Shown here one piece after another: positions 11,105 through 23,100 of a stretch of DNA of 64,000 nt; position 1 is the stretch's first letter, and each line of letters opens with the position of its first letter. The translations under genes were made by a program, and so were the position numbers. Location of the stretch: contig CM076846.1 of NCBI GenBank assembly GCA_039519185.1, positions 148,256,605 through 148,320,604 on the forward strand, in the 5' to 3' direction. The notes below the pieces were generated by a model. That model did not search any database. It worked only from the letters and a program-made list of their open reading frames with translations, and was not told the origin of the DNA. The stretch is from Astragalus membranaceus (Eukaryota; Streptophyta; Magnoliopsida; Fabales; Fabaceae).

Positions 11105-14100
11105 GTGATCAATAATGCGAGTTAAACGGCCCCAACGAATATGGCCAATAAACGACCGGCCACAACGAAGAGCCACCGAGTGGCCCACAAAGAACATGAT
11201 TGGCAACGACCACATTCCTCAAATAGGCCGTGCTAGGCTGCTCCCTGCAGGTCGAGAGCCCCAGGCGACCAGTCAAAACGCTTAAGCGAACTTAAGCACA
11301 ATCGAAGCGACCTAAGAATAGTCGCACCCCCAAGGGCGAGTTCGATCTGAGTCGATACTTGGTAAACTGCCCAAGGGACAGGGCCGAGACTCGACCGGTT
11401 AAAACGGTTCAAGCCCCAGGTCGGTCTTAAGCGAGCCGACCTGGACAAGAAGCTTTTCCTGCCAGCGAGCCTATCCTTCTCTTGCATGACCGATTTCATA
11501 CCCGCTAAAGCAGAATCCAGAGCGACCTCTGCCACACCGGTCCCGCGCGACCTAACGAGGGGCATCGACCCCAGAACACCGGCCGGTCCCGTGCGACCAC
11601 ACGGGTGGCAGCGACCACCTTCCCATCGGCCAAACGTCACATCATCTCAAACAACGGAGGTCGGCAGCGACCGACGCCAAACTCAACGATCAATAGGCGG
11701 CAGCGACCGTCAGTCACCCTTCCACAACTCGATCGACCACTCTGGGGGCAAGGAATCAAGCCTTAGCCCGCCCCCAGGCGACCCAGGCTTGGGGGGCAAC
11801 TGTTCTGGAGTGGGCTCGAAGCCCAATTTTGATCAGTAGGCCCAGCGCGGCCCATCATCTGCCTTGCTCCGCAAGATGCGGCCGGCCCCGCAAAAACCGC
11901 AACGGCTAGAACGCCAGCATTATATATACCACACTAGCATGTGGCTTCAGGTTGGTTTTACTCACCTTGTGACCCTGCCCGTTGAAGCACCTCTGACTTG
12001 AGCGTTGGAGTGCCTTTGCAGGTACCACCCGCGTGCGGCCTACAACTCGGTCCTTCAACCCAGCGACCGAGCAACGTCATCAAACAGCAACAACCCATCG
12101 TATTGATCAGGTACGATCAGTTTCCAAAATCAACTTTTAAATTTAAAAGTATGCATTTCGTATGTTGCCACACTTTATCCTAATTCGTACATTAACTTCT
12201 AACACGCTAAACACTGTCTTTCCCTCTCTTGCCATAACACAAATATATCAGAATTCAATCAAAACAATCATTTGCAAAGCAGTCATCAATAGTCATATGG
12301 ATTTCCAAAAGTGACATTAGCATGCGAATTTTTCACAAATGATTTTTAAAACTAAAATGTGCACACCAATCTTCACTTCGGAAATTTCAGTCACAATCAC
12401 TTATCCATAAGCACAATGAAATTTCACAAAAGCATGTACTCTATTTCAGTCAAGCTCAAGTAATTCAATCAATTCATTCCTTGACAGCCATTCAATTACA
12501 AAACACTGTCAACAGTCACCTCACCTTTCTTAACTGTATTCACATTTGACTTGTCAAACGGAAATCACATAATGCACTCTGACTGTTAAACGAGAGGCTA
12601 ACACTAAAACCTTGCCACTATTGTGGAAACTTGTGTAGGCATCCCGGCTTAGGGACTCACGCCTAACTCAATGCTTAAAACCTCTACTTTTTCCTTATTA
12701 GTCAATACACTAACACAATTTTCTTCGCAACGGAAGAAAATTTTGTGACATAACCTTTCGATCCTATTGGAGATACATCGAGAACTCAGGAACCACCTCT
12801 GTTCTTAGTGACTCTTGTATTGATAGGATTTTCATAAAATAATATTCTTTCCATGACCTATCGGAGTCAAAATGACTCTCATAATGATAGAATTTTATAA
12901 AAACAATTTTTCCTCTACCTATCGGAGTCGACTATAACGTCTCAATGACTCACATAATGATAGGACTTTAAAAATAAGTTTTCCATGACCTATCAAAGTC
13001 ACTCTACCAACTAAACCAAATTACTAGTGGGAGTGAATCTCCATAACTCGTGAATTGAGCTTTAAACTCAATGACTATACAATCCGCAATCATAACACTA
13101 GTGCAAAGACCTTTGGGGAAAACTTCTAGCCTAGTAAAATTTTACAAGACTGATTATCCTCCTTGATAGAACTTGTCTGAAAATCTATTACTCATCCTTT
13201 CGGACTACTAGCCCTCTTTGGGCTTCGACTACCCATACACTAAGGTACGAGAATCTCTATACAATAGGGATCTCACTAGTGAGGCTAAACGGCTTCCCTA
13301 TGAGTAGGGTTCACTAAAAGCCTATAGACTTAATCACATCATGATGGATTGTCGACTAGTCTAGGTGTAATCATTTACATTTGGATTACGTACGGTATTG
13401 GGATAGTTGTAGCATCAAAGAAACGAGAAAATAGAAGAGTTCCTTTAAGGAATCAAACAGGCGCACTAGTAGTGCATCCTGTGTTGATTCGGAAAACGAA
13501 TTCTAACTACTTTGAACGTTCCTTAGGTCCTTCATCTTTCCGAATTCCATACATAATACAGACAAAATCATTACAACTGTCGTAATCAATCAAACCTGAA
13601 AACTTGACTTACTCATGGACTATCAACCACATTTGGTACTTAGATAACCCAAACTCTTCCTTGTCAACATTTAACTATGTGTCTAATGTTTTAGGGCTTT
13701 CACTATTTCTTAAAAAAAATTCTTAAGGGAAGATATTCTTGCTACTGGTCATTTCTAAGAAACAGCCTCTTTACAACGCCAATCTTTCCTAATTTGAGTC
13801 TTACTTTCTTAGCCTTACTCGTTGGGGATTCGCTACATGCATCTTATGCCCAACTAGGGTTTCCATTCTACTAGCACTTAGAACCTAAGGCTTGGGTGGA
13901 GTAGGAATAATTTTTTTTTGAACTAGGATAAAACCTAATCCAAATCCATTGGTATGTGTAGACAATTTCGTTAGCTTTCCAACGCATCCCGGAATACCTA
14001 AATCGGAGTTCCGGATCAAAAGTTACAGATAAAACAAGTTGGAAGTCTAGCGAAATTTCTCACAGCTGAAAACTGACATGCTCCTAATCAGAGAGTCGAA

Positions 14101-14838
14101 ATATGGTTACTTTCACTGACATGAATTATTAATCTCTTTTTGGATAGGAATCCAACTTAAAGTTTTTGATAAGTATCTAGTCTGATGAACATTGAGGTAC
14201 TACTTGCCAAAACTGCAAGAGTTATGATAGATTACTAACTTGGTTTCCTAGCTTCGGAAAAGGTGTTTCTTAGGAAAGGAAACCTATTTGAGAACCATGA
14301 CTATCCCGAAGGATCTTACTTGGCTGAAACATAACTTAGAGTCAATCTATACTACACAGTAGAGTTGACTACTAGACGTCATCTCAGTAACTGAGAGACT
14401 AGTCAGATAACGATCTGTATTCTATGGTGCTCACTAGTCCTGAGTAAATCTAGGACACTACCCTTCTTCTATAGGAAGATTTCTCAGGCTATAACTCTCT
14501 GGGTGACCTTTTACAACTTATGGGATGACTCAATGGTCAAACCTGCTCCAATGACTGATCGGTCGCCCAAACTTCCTCGAACCAACTCGGATGCCCATAC
14601 TTCCGCTGCATGTTCTGATGAAACAAGAAGTCCAGGAATCCTAGGGTTTATGGTTTCAGACATTTTCGGGGCCGAGGCAACTATTTGTCATTATTCTCAG
14701 TACGTTGCATGAAATATCGAGTGGATCCAAACTCAACGTCTCACACAAAATACTAAAAGGTTCTGATAGTCAATTGTCTAAGTCCCTAGCTGACTCAATC
14801 TATCTAATCTTTTGACCGTTAGGTCTCTAAGCCCGACT

Positions 14839-14860
14839 GGGTCGAACTGCTCCGATACCA
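14839..14860 (-). other. Initiator tRNA-Met type primer-binding site
   Basis: The minus strand reads TGGTATCGGAGCAGTTCGAC three bases after the end of the LTR at 14864. Its first twelve bases differ by one base from the common plant form TGGTATCAGAGC. It shows that 14864-17125 is a 5' LTR on the minus strand. Confidence 0.8.
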
Positions 14861-14863
14861 AAA

Positions 14864-17125
14864 TATAACACCTTAAATTTCACCTCACAGTGATCAAAAA
14901 GGTATTAACTTAATAGCATAACTCAGAGTATAACCTGCTCATATAATTGGACCGATTAAAAACTAAAGCGGAAATCAACCACTTACTTAAAAATTTGAGA
15001 TAAATCTTTCTCAAACCTAAATCCGAAATAAGTACTTAAAAGTACATAATCGAGATAATACACATAACTACGGTCCGACTATAAGATAGGTTACAATAAC
15101 TACATAATCTTGAACAACCTTCAAGGATTTAAACTGATTAAAATACATGATAAGGGAAAAAGCAAAGTACAACCTAAAGATCACTAACAGATCTTTCTTC
15201 AACCTAAGCAGCTACAACCTGTGCCACTTCTCCTCAATCTGCTTTGCTTTCCCTGCACATCTGAAAACACCACAATATATACAGTGAGATTATAAATCTC
15301 AGTGAGTTCTTTCGCACCCCTCACATATCCTCTCTCGGTGTTTTCCTTTTCCTTATGAGCCGTTCTCGCTCATACTTGTCTTATTTGTGAATTAACCTCA
15401 TCTTATGAACCATTATTGTTCATACCTGTCTTTTAATCTTTTCTTTGGCTTAGCACAATCCGAGATATAATGCCAGATACTCTAGAATACCCAATATCAA
15501 CGGAAACCCCAATCTGTAAAGCTATACGAATAATGCTAGGGACCTAGCTTTGGATTCATGACTCCCCTCGGCTAGGTATGCTACATGAACTCGGACATTA
15601 AGTCTGTTACTCGACACGAAGTCGTGATCTTTTATCTTTAACTCGGACACGAAGTCAATTTCTTTGTACTTTGATTGTTTTCACACTCGATATAACCATT
15701 ACTCATTTTCATTCAAACATAACATGAATTACTCATTGTATACGGTGAAACATAAACAGTTCATTACATTATACTTCAGTTTATATTTATTTAAACCCTA
15801 ACATAACGCAATTTATATTGCAACTTGAAACAACTTGAAACAACTTGAAAAGTAACCTATCTTTGTTCAATGATCATTGGGAAGGGTTAATGAAAGGATT
15901 GGGGAAGGTTTGGAACCAAAACGAATAGCCTAAAACATGTTTTAAATAGTGGGGACAGAACACTGCGCACGGGTCACCAGAACTAGGCGCACGGGTCGTG
16001 CGCCTTTGACAGCATGTAAAAATGTCTCGTTTTCCTGTGATTCGCTATTCCGATCGATTCCGATACCCTTTCCACTCAATTTATAACTTAATCACAGTCC
16101 AAACCTGTTCAATCAATCAATTTCCTAATCATCAATCATCATTCAAAACACAACTTCAACATATACGAATTATATTGAAACACAATAAAATTCAAAATAA
16201 CAGTTTTAACACGAAATCATTTCTCGATAACTTACAAAACCGAAACAGCAAATCAACATACCAATTCAGCTCAATCAATCAAAAACATCACTTTATCAAT
16301 CAAACTCAAATTTAGAAACCAAATTCCACAAATCATAAAATTCATCAACTTTTGACAATCAACGCAACCTCAAACAAATCGAAGAACTCACCTCGTTTGT
16401 CGACTCGAACACATCACATACGCGAGAAACTCCTAGCTTGTAGCTTTAATTCGCTTCCTAATTACCTAATTTGAGCTCCAACCCTCAAACCCCCAATTTG
16501 GAACCCTAAAATCACCAACTAGCTTCCAATCGCCCAATCGATCTTCAGTCATTGATCAATCAACCTTTGGTTCGCCCCTAATCAACTAGGAATCATCACA
16601 ATCATATCATAAAACTCAAAATCATCACTCACCATCTCTCTCTAAAACATGAATTTTGAATTCTAAAAAGGAAGAGGAAATTTGGAAACAAGCTCACCTA
16701 GTTATGGAGGATGAAAGTGGATTGGGAGATGATGATGGTGATTCCAAGTTTTGGGTTTGGGTGAACCCTCTTCACCTGTTCTTCCTCTTTTCTCTTCTTC
16801 TTCCTTCTTTTCTTCTTTTCTTCTTTTCTTCTTTTCTCTCCTCTCATCTCTCGACCTCTTCTCTTCTTTTCTCTCTTTCTTTTCCTTTTTCTTTTCTTTT
16901 ATATTAAAAACAAATTTAAGTGAGGGTGTGGGGAAAAGACCTCTATGCCCTCACTTAACTCTAACATCCATAATTACCCCTTTCTATCTACTATTCATTT
17001 AAAAACTCTACACCAATTAATAATTAATCTAACACTCAATTAACAAAAATTATTAATCAAGCGCTAAATTAAATTAATTGGGTCAAACGTCGAAATAATT
17101 AAATTAATTATTTCGGGATGTTACA
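14864..17125 (-). mobile_element. 5' LTR of LARD-like chromovirus relative
   Basis: This 2,262-bp LTR reads, on the minus strand, TGTAACATCC at 17125 to GTTATA at 14864 and is followed by the primer site. It is collinear with 355-5108 and 6781-7696. Around 15302 it holds the uninterrupted version of the site where a TRIM inserted in the 355-5108 copy. The CT-rich stretch near 16760-16900 is non-coding LTR. Confidence 0.8.
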
Positions 17126-19001
17126 CATTTGCTGCCACACCATCCTTGTACGAGTACAGTCCACAAATAAATGCCAGCTAGATTCTCAAAGTGTCTTACA
17201 TAAATCACTTTCCACACAACAATGAACTCCTTTTTGCTGGATTCTCTATTTAGTTGCACGGCGATTCCTTGGAATGTAATTTCTAACCGAGAAACAAACG
17301 CCCCCTAAGTCGTCTTGACAGAAAACTCACCATTCTTACTAGGCCACCATGTTAAAGAGTCCATAAACACCGATTATATTAAAGACACATTTAATCCCAA
17401 CATTTACATGGTTATGTAAGGATGTAGGTGTTTTCACATGGTTGTCTTGTAACCGACTATGGCTCCACACCTTCACCCTATCACTTGTACCAGTCATTGT
17501 AACTGACTTACGCCAGTTAAGCCTAACTCCACCTAAAACCATGGCTATAAGTGGAGGTTTACCCAACCTTTATAAGCTCTCACACCGGGCTTGGTCCACC
17601 CAATGTGGGACTCATTACATAGCACCCTCCTTCAAGGCCAACGTCCTCGGTGGCACTTCACTCGACGGGTTACGCCGCCGGTCAGAACCCTCCATCGGTC
17701 AGAACCCTCCGTGTCCGAGAGCCGTCAGCCTCTCAATGAAAGCACCAATGTAACTGACTCACGCCAGTTAAGCCTAACTCCACCTAAAACCATAGCTATA
17801 AGTGGAGGTTTACCCAACCTTTATAAGCTCTCACACCGGGCTTGGTCCACCCGATGTGGGACTCATTACGGTCATCCAGTTCATGCATTCAACAAAATCT
17901 TTCTTGAGTGCCAAAAACTCCTACAGTATAACTTGGATTCCCCCAGCTTTGCATTTAAAAAATCCTCATTGGAAAGATATTTAACATTCAAAATTCGAGC
18001 CACAATTGTATTCGGGTTAGTCATCAATATCCATCCTTTCTTACCTAACATGGACAAGTTAAAAGCATATAAATTTTTGAAACACATCCCACCACTGGAT
18101 TTATGGATAGGCAACTTATAAGAACCTCCCGGCTCTGGATAAAGCTTTACCGTTCCAAGAGTTGATTTTGTGCCACACTTTGTCCTTTATGTATTTAAAT
18201 ATTGATTTTTTACTCCCCCAATCATTGATGGTAAACCCAAATATTTTTCAACCCCTGTGTAAATATTCACTCCTAAGACTGTTGCCAAATGGTGTTGTTG
18301 TAAATCTTGTTTCACATTTCGACTAAGGAAAATTTCAGATTTGGTAAAATTGATCATTTGTCTCGATGCTTCATAAGTTGCCAAAATATCTTTCATCTTT
18401 GTAGTCTTCTAATCACTAGCTTTGGAGAATAAAAAACAATCATCTACAAATAAAAGGTGAGATATTATAGGAGCTCCTCTACAAATTTTTGTTCCATGTA
18501 ATAAACCTTCCCCTTCTGCATGAGCCATTAGAGTTGAAACACTTTCAGCACACAGAATAAACAAATATGGGGAAAGGAGATCTCCTTGTCGCAATCCCCT
18601 ACGGGTTGAATAGACCCCACAACTAATTGTTGACTAGCACGGTATAATTAACAAACTCCACCCATAACATTATCCAACTAACCCATTTTTCACAGAAACC
18701 CAGTTTTAATAACACCTCTCAAATAGCCCCAATCAATTTTGTCATAAGCCTTGCCGATATCTATCTTCAACGCTACTTCACTTACTTTCCTCTAGTCCCT
18801 CCCCCCCCCCCTCAAATAGTGAACAGTCTTGAAAGCAACAAGAGAATTATCCAATATTGAGCGCCCTTCAATGAAAGCAGATTGATTGGGAGAAATACAA
18901 TTCCTCAATACTTTTTTCAACCCGTTAACCAATACTTTTGAAAGAATTTTACAAAAAATTATACAATGAAATTTGTCTCCAATCTTTCTTAAAATTCGCA
19001 T
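17126..19001 (-). pseudogene. L1-like LINE relic (RT and downstream region)
   Basis: On the minus strand, in order: an RT start (ISPNQSAFIEGRSILDNSLV, near 18870); motif A, KIDIGKAYDKIDWGYL near 18770; MRQGDLLSPYLFILCAES near 18560; a motif C variant LLFVDDCFLF near 18440; then the thumb and post-RT region (NLYAFNLSMLGKKGW near 18060, SDRVKVWS near 17480). Stops and frame shifts are frequent, so it is dead. It is interrupted by a TRIM at 17498-17870 and ends at the LTR boundary at 17125. Confidence 0.8.
17498..17870 (-). mobile_element. TRIM, family 2, complete
   Basis: Two 122-bp LTRs (17498-17619 and 17749-17870) differ at four positions. The 5-bp duplication GTCAT flanks it (17493-17497 and 17871-17875). 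On the minus strand the 5' LTR at 17749-17870 is followed by TTGGTGCTTTCATTGAGAGG, a primer site unlike that of the other TRIMs here. It sits inside the LINE relic. It has no coding capacity. Confidence 0.87.
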
Positions 19002-19446
19002 GAATTAATTAACTTCTTACCAAATAGCATTCCCTATTTTCGAGATGGATTCAAAAAACGTAATCGAAAGCATTTACCACCTAAAAAAGACATAACTAAC
19101 TTCAAACGATTAATTCATATTGTAGATCATTATTGTCTTTTTTTCTTCAATGTCTTTGTTAAACTTATCTAGAAAAAAAGCTAATGTATTTGCCTTCTAA
19201 CGAAAAAGCTAATGCATTTTTTTTTATATAAAACGGGGCTAGATACCCCAAACCATCACCGAGCAATATGGTGTCTCAACCAAGTGGGACACTACTCAAA
19301 AATAACTAGACGCTTATCTTGAGCACAACCGTATGCATGGTTATTCTTCAAGACCTTGATGAGGTTCTTGCGTTTATTGCGTGTTTTTTTACCAGCATAT
19401 ACAAAATGGTAAATAAACACTACATATATTATTATGAGTGAAGGAC
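19002..19446. other. No gene seen; AT-rich spacer
   Basis: AT-rich DNA between the LINE relic and the SINE. A GC-richer block near 19225-19380 looks like another interspersed repeat, but I can place neither its ends nor its family. Confidence 0.4.
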
Positions 19447-19458
19447 TCTCCATTGCAT

Positions 19459-19667
19459 GTCTTTTTTTTTGTTGGAAGGAACAAACGAGTTGTCCCCCAC
19501 GCAGTGTCCCAACGCTGACAACAAATGACTAATATGTGCTCGTGTTTTGGGCCTTTTACAACGATCACGTGTTTTAACGCCAGCGGAAATCGAACTCGGG
19601 AGCAAACCGGATCGACCCCCACTACGTCCCAGCGGCAGGCTCGACCAACTGGGCCAACGTACTTGGT
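19459..19667 (-). mobile_element. tRNA-derived SINE with target duplication
   Basis: On the minus strand it begins with a tRNA-like head: a box A-like TGGCCCAGTTGGTCGAG and box B-like GAGTTCGATTTC. It ends in an A run (plus-strand T run at about 19461-19470). The 12-bp duplication TCTCCATTGCAT flanks it exactly at 19447-19458 and 19668-19679. The body is 209 bp and would be transcribed by RNA polymerase III. It lies about 470 bp upstream of the kinase start codon. Confidence 0.85.
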
Positions 19668-19924
19668 TCTCCATTGCATCTGAGATGAATTTTTATTTTA
19701 TTTTTGACAAAGAGATGAATTTTTATTAAATCTAATTAAATTAATGAAATGATGTAACTATCTTTCCATGAAAAAAATAATATAAATTCAAAAGTATTGA
19801 AATTATCAAACCCGTTAAGAACTGATAAAAAAAAATCAAACCGTTAAGAAAGAAATTAAATTCAGTGTTTTCGTTTCGTGCAACAGAAAAAAATTGAAAC
19901 TCTCGTCGTTTCTGTATTAACACT

Positions 19925-20135
19925 TCCTACGGATCTCTCTCTCTCTCTCTTTCTCTTCTCGTTTTTGTAGCCCAAAAACCATTGTTAAAACACACTCCCA
20001 TGATCAACAAGCTTAACCTTAACTCCTTAAAAATCCCAATTTTCAATTCTTCTCGTAAACCCCACGATCCAAATCTACACACAAAACATCTTTGACTTTA
20101 AGCTAAATAAACACTGAACAGAGATTCCATTTCAA
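19925..20135 (+). promoter_or_regulatory. Probable 5' leader of the kinase gene, with CT microsatellite
   Basis: A (TC)n tract at about 19936-19956 is followed by CA/AT-rich sequence up to the ATG at 20136. CT-rich tracts are common in plant 5' leaders. I see no certain TATA box or transcription start. Confidence 0.4.
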
Positions 20136-23100
20136 ATGGGTCTGTGCACTTCAAAACCACCCACTTCTCCAAATTCACCTAACAAAACCACAGAAACAAC
20201 TTCCAATTCAAATCCCAATCCCAATTCCAACTCTCAAACCAATGTTGAAACTGAAAACCCTAAAAAATCACCTTTTTTCCCCTTTTATACTCCCAGTCCA
20301 GCTCACAGTTTATTCTCGGGCAAGACTTCGGGGACTCCACGGAGGTTCTTTAAGCCACCGTCGCCGGCGAAGCATATTAGGGCGGTGCTGGCTCGTCGTC
20401 ATGGGTCGGTGAAGAATAATGAGGTGAGTATACCTGAAGGTAGTGAAGCTGAAGTGGTTGCTCCTTTGGATAAGAATTTTGGATTCTCAAAGCATTTTAG
20501 TCATAAGTATCAACTTGGTGAAGAAGTTGGGAGAGGACACTTTGGTTATACTTGTGCTGCTAAGTTTATTAAAGGTGAACTTAAGGGTCATCGTGTTGCT
20601 GTCAAGGTTATCCAAAAAACTAAGGTTCATTTGTTTCTTACACCATAATCCTTCTACATTTAATTTTTATTTTTTGAATGCTTAGGCTTTGTGGAATTGT
20701 TAACCATAAAAAGGCTTTGTGGAATTATTATTGTTTTATGTTTGGATCAATTGGTTTTGTAGAAGCAAATGATATGACAAGTTTTAATTATCCACTCTTT
20801 TAAAGTCTAGTATGGTTCTTTTTGTTTCATTTAAGTTCTTGTTTTGTAATCTATACCAAGGATTTTAAGAGTAAAAGTATGTTGATGGATGCCATGTGTT
20901 AGACTTAGCTCTTGTTCATAGTGTCTTTTTTTGGCAATTTCAAAGTACAGGTTGATGATTAGATTTTTCAATCCTCCTTGATTATAATTTTGTATTACAT
21001 ACACTTTTGATAAGTCATATTCCTTCTATGCATGGCTGTCTTTACCGTTACTTGTGATTTGTTGGTTAATTAAAATTAAGATTTCATTGACTGCATTTGA
21101 CCACAATTTTCTGCAATTCAAGGGTCGTGACATGTGGCGCGACTATGGTTTAAAACCTCGATGGATGCCATGTGCTAGATGTAGATCTTGTTCATAGTGT
21201 CTTTTTTGGCACTTTCATAATAGAGGTTGATGTTTGGGTTTTCAACCCATGATTATAATTTTGTATTACATAAACTTGAGATAATTCAAATTCTTTCCAT
21301 GCATGAATGTCTTTACCGTTACTTGTGATTTGTTGGTTAATTAAAACACCTTAGCGCGTTTCATTCATTATTTCATTTAATTTATGTGGTAGTTAATTTT
21401 AATTTATTTGTTTTGAATTGTAGATGACCACTGCCATCGCTATTGAGGATGTCAGAAGGGAGGTTCAAATTTTGAGAGCTTTGACTGGACATAAAAATCT
21501 AATAAAATTCTACGATGCATATGAAGACCGTGATAACGTCTATATAGTAATGGAGTAAGCTTTGATTGCCATTTTTATTTAACTTTTGTAATCATTTGGT
21601 TTATAATTGTCAAGATTCTTTGTTGTCATCTTTTTGTTTATTAAGCTCAGTTGTGGTGAATGTCATGACAAAATAGTTTTGAACTCTCATACATCTCAGG
21701 TTGTGCGAAGGAGGGGAGCTTTTGGATAGAATACTTTCACGGTATTTGTTTATTTATTCTGTAGATTTTATTTCTATAAGATATGCAATACATGAATGAT
21801 GTTTTCTTGGATGGGGTTGGGGCAGATATAAATGACACAAAGAGGAACATATATTATTTATGACTACGAGATCACTGTTTCCTCTTGCAGAGGTGGGAAA
21901 TACACAGAGGAAGATGCAAAAGCGGTAATGACACAAATACTCAATGTGGTTGCATTTTTCCATCTACAGGGTGTTGTGCATCGCGATCTTAAACCTGAGG
22001 TAAAGTATATATTGCAATTTCTTATCTCTTGCATCAGATAAAGAAAAATGCAGATGTGATTCAGAATACAAATAAATTTTCTATTTGAAAGAAAAAAAGG
22101 TAATATAAAAGCATTTCATCAATTAAGTTGGTCTTTGATAACCTATTTAATAATAGGGTTAATGTGATGTTTGGTTTCATTCATTGGTCTTCTCATATAA
22201 ATATAATTTTTTTTATCAAGTATTAACTTCAAAAAATGGGTTTCTGGATCAGAACTTCTTGTTTACATCCAAAGACGAGAACTCGGAGCTAAAGGCCATA
22301 GACTTCGGTTTGTCGGATTTTGTTAAACCAGGTATGTTTTGAGTCCGTTTTGTATACTTCATGGCATGTCATTGATGAGTATAGGTTATGTGTTGATTTC
22401 ATTGTGCTTTACAGATGAGAGGCTTAATGACATTGTTGGCAGTGCATACTATGTTGCTCCTGAGGTTCTTCATAGAGCTTACAGTACAGAGGCTGACGTC
22501 TGGAGTATTGGTGTGATTGCATATATTTTATTATGTGGCAGCCGTCCATTTTGGGCACGGACTGAATCTGGGATCTTTCGTGCCGTATTGAAAGCGGATC
22601 CAACTTTTGATGAACCTCCTTGGCCTTCTCTGTCAGATGAGGGAAAGGATTTTGTTAAGCGACTACTAAATAAAGATCCAAGGAAAAGAATGACTGCAGC
22701 ACAGGCATTAGGTGAGTTTCTCATCTATCATTGGAGAGTCTTGGTGTTTCTTTATTTTACTCTGTTCCTTATAGGTGTATAGTGCAGGTCATCCTTGGAT
22801 TAAAAATTCTAAGGGTGTAAAAGTACCTCTGGATATTCTAGTATTCAAGCTCATAAAAGCATACATGCGTTCCTCCTCTCTACGAAAAGCAGCTTTAAGG
22901 GTGTGTATATTTATTCTGAGCTTACTATAACTATCTCGATATTGAATAGAAAAAAACCTTTGGTCTACTGGTATCTTCTCTTATGATTTTTACTCACTAG
23001 CATTTTACATTCATGGGCATTGGGACAGACTCTTTCTAAGACGTTAGCTACTGATGAGCTGAATTACTTGAAGGAGCAGTTTGCATTATTAGAGCCAAGT

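Larger units (their letters stand above)
8403..12119 (+). mobile_element. Complete gag-only LTR retrotransposon (TR-GAG type)
   Basis: Both LTRs are 319 bp (8403-8721 and 11801-12119) and differ at four positions by my reading. Target duplication GTTTC flanks it at 8398-8402 and 12120-12124. A primer-site-like TTGGCGACCACAGTGGGA follows the first LTR and the purine tract GGGGGGCAAC precedes the second. A TATATATA box lies at about 8523 in the LTR. Only gag is encoded and no protease, RT or integrase is seen, so it would depend on a partner, probably of the Tat/Retand group judging by the purine tract and gag type. It is inserted in the LARD-like interior. Confidence 0.88.
7697..14838 (-). mobile_element. 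Non-coding interior of LARD-like element
   Basis: Between the two LTRs I find no gag or pol on the minus strand, apart from the inserted gag-only element at 8403-12119. The interior proper is about 3.4 kb. Part of it (about 12760-13010) is a degenerate tandem repeat built around CCTATCGGAGTC and ATAATGATAG. A non-coding interior between chromovirus LTRs fits a large retrotransposon derivative mobilised in trans, or an element too decayed to read. Confidence 0.5.
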
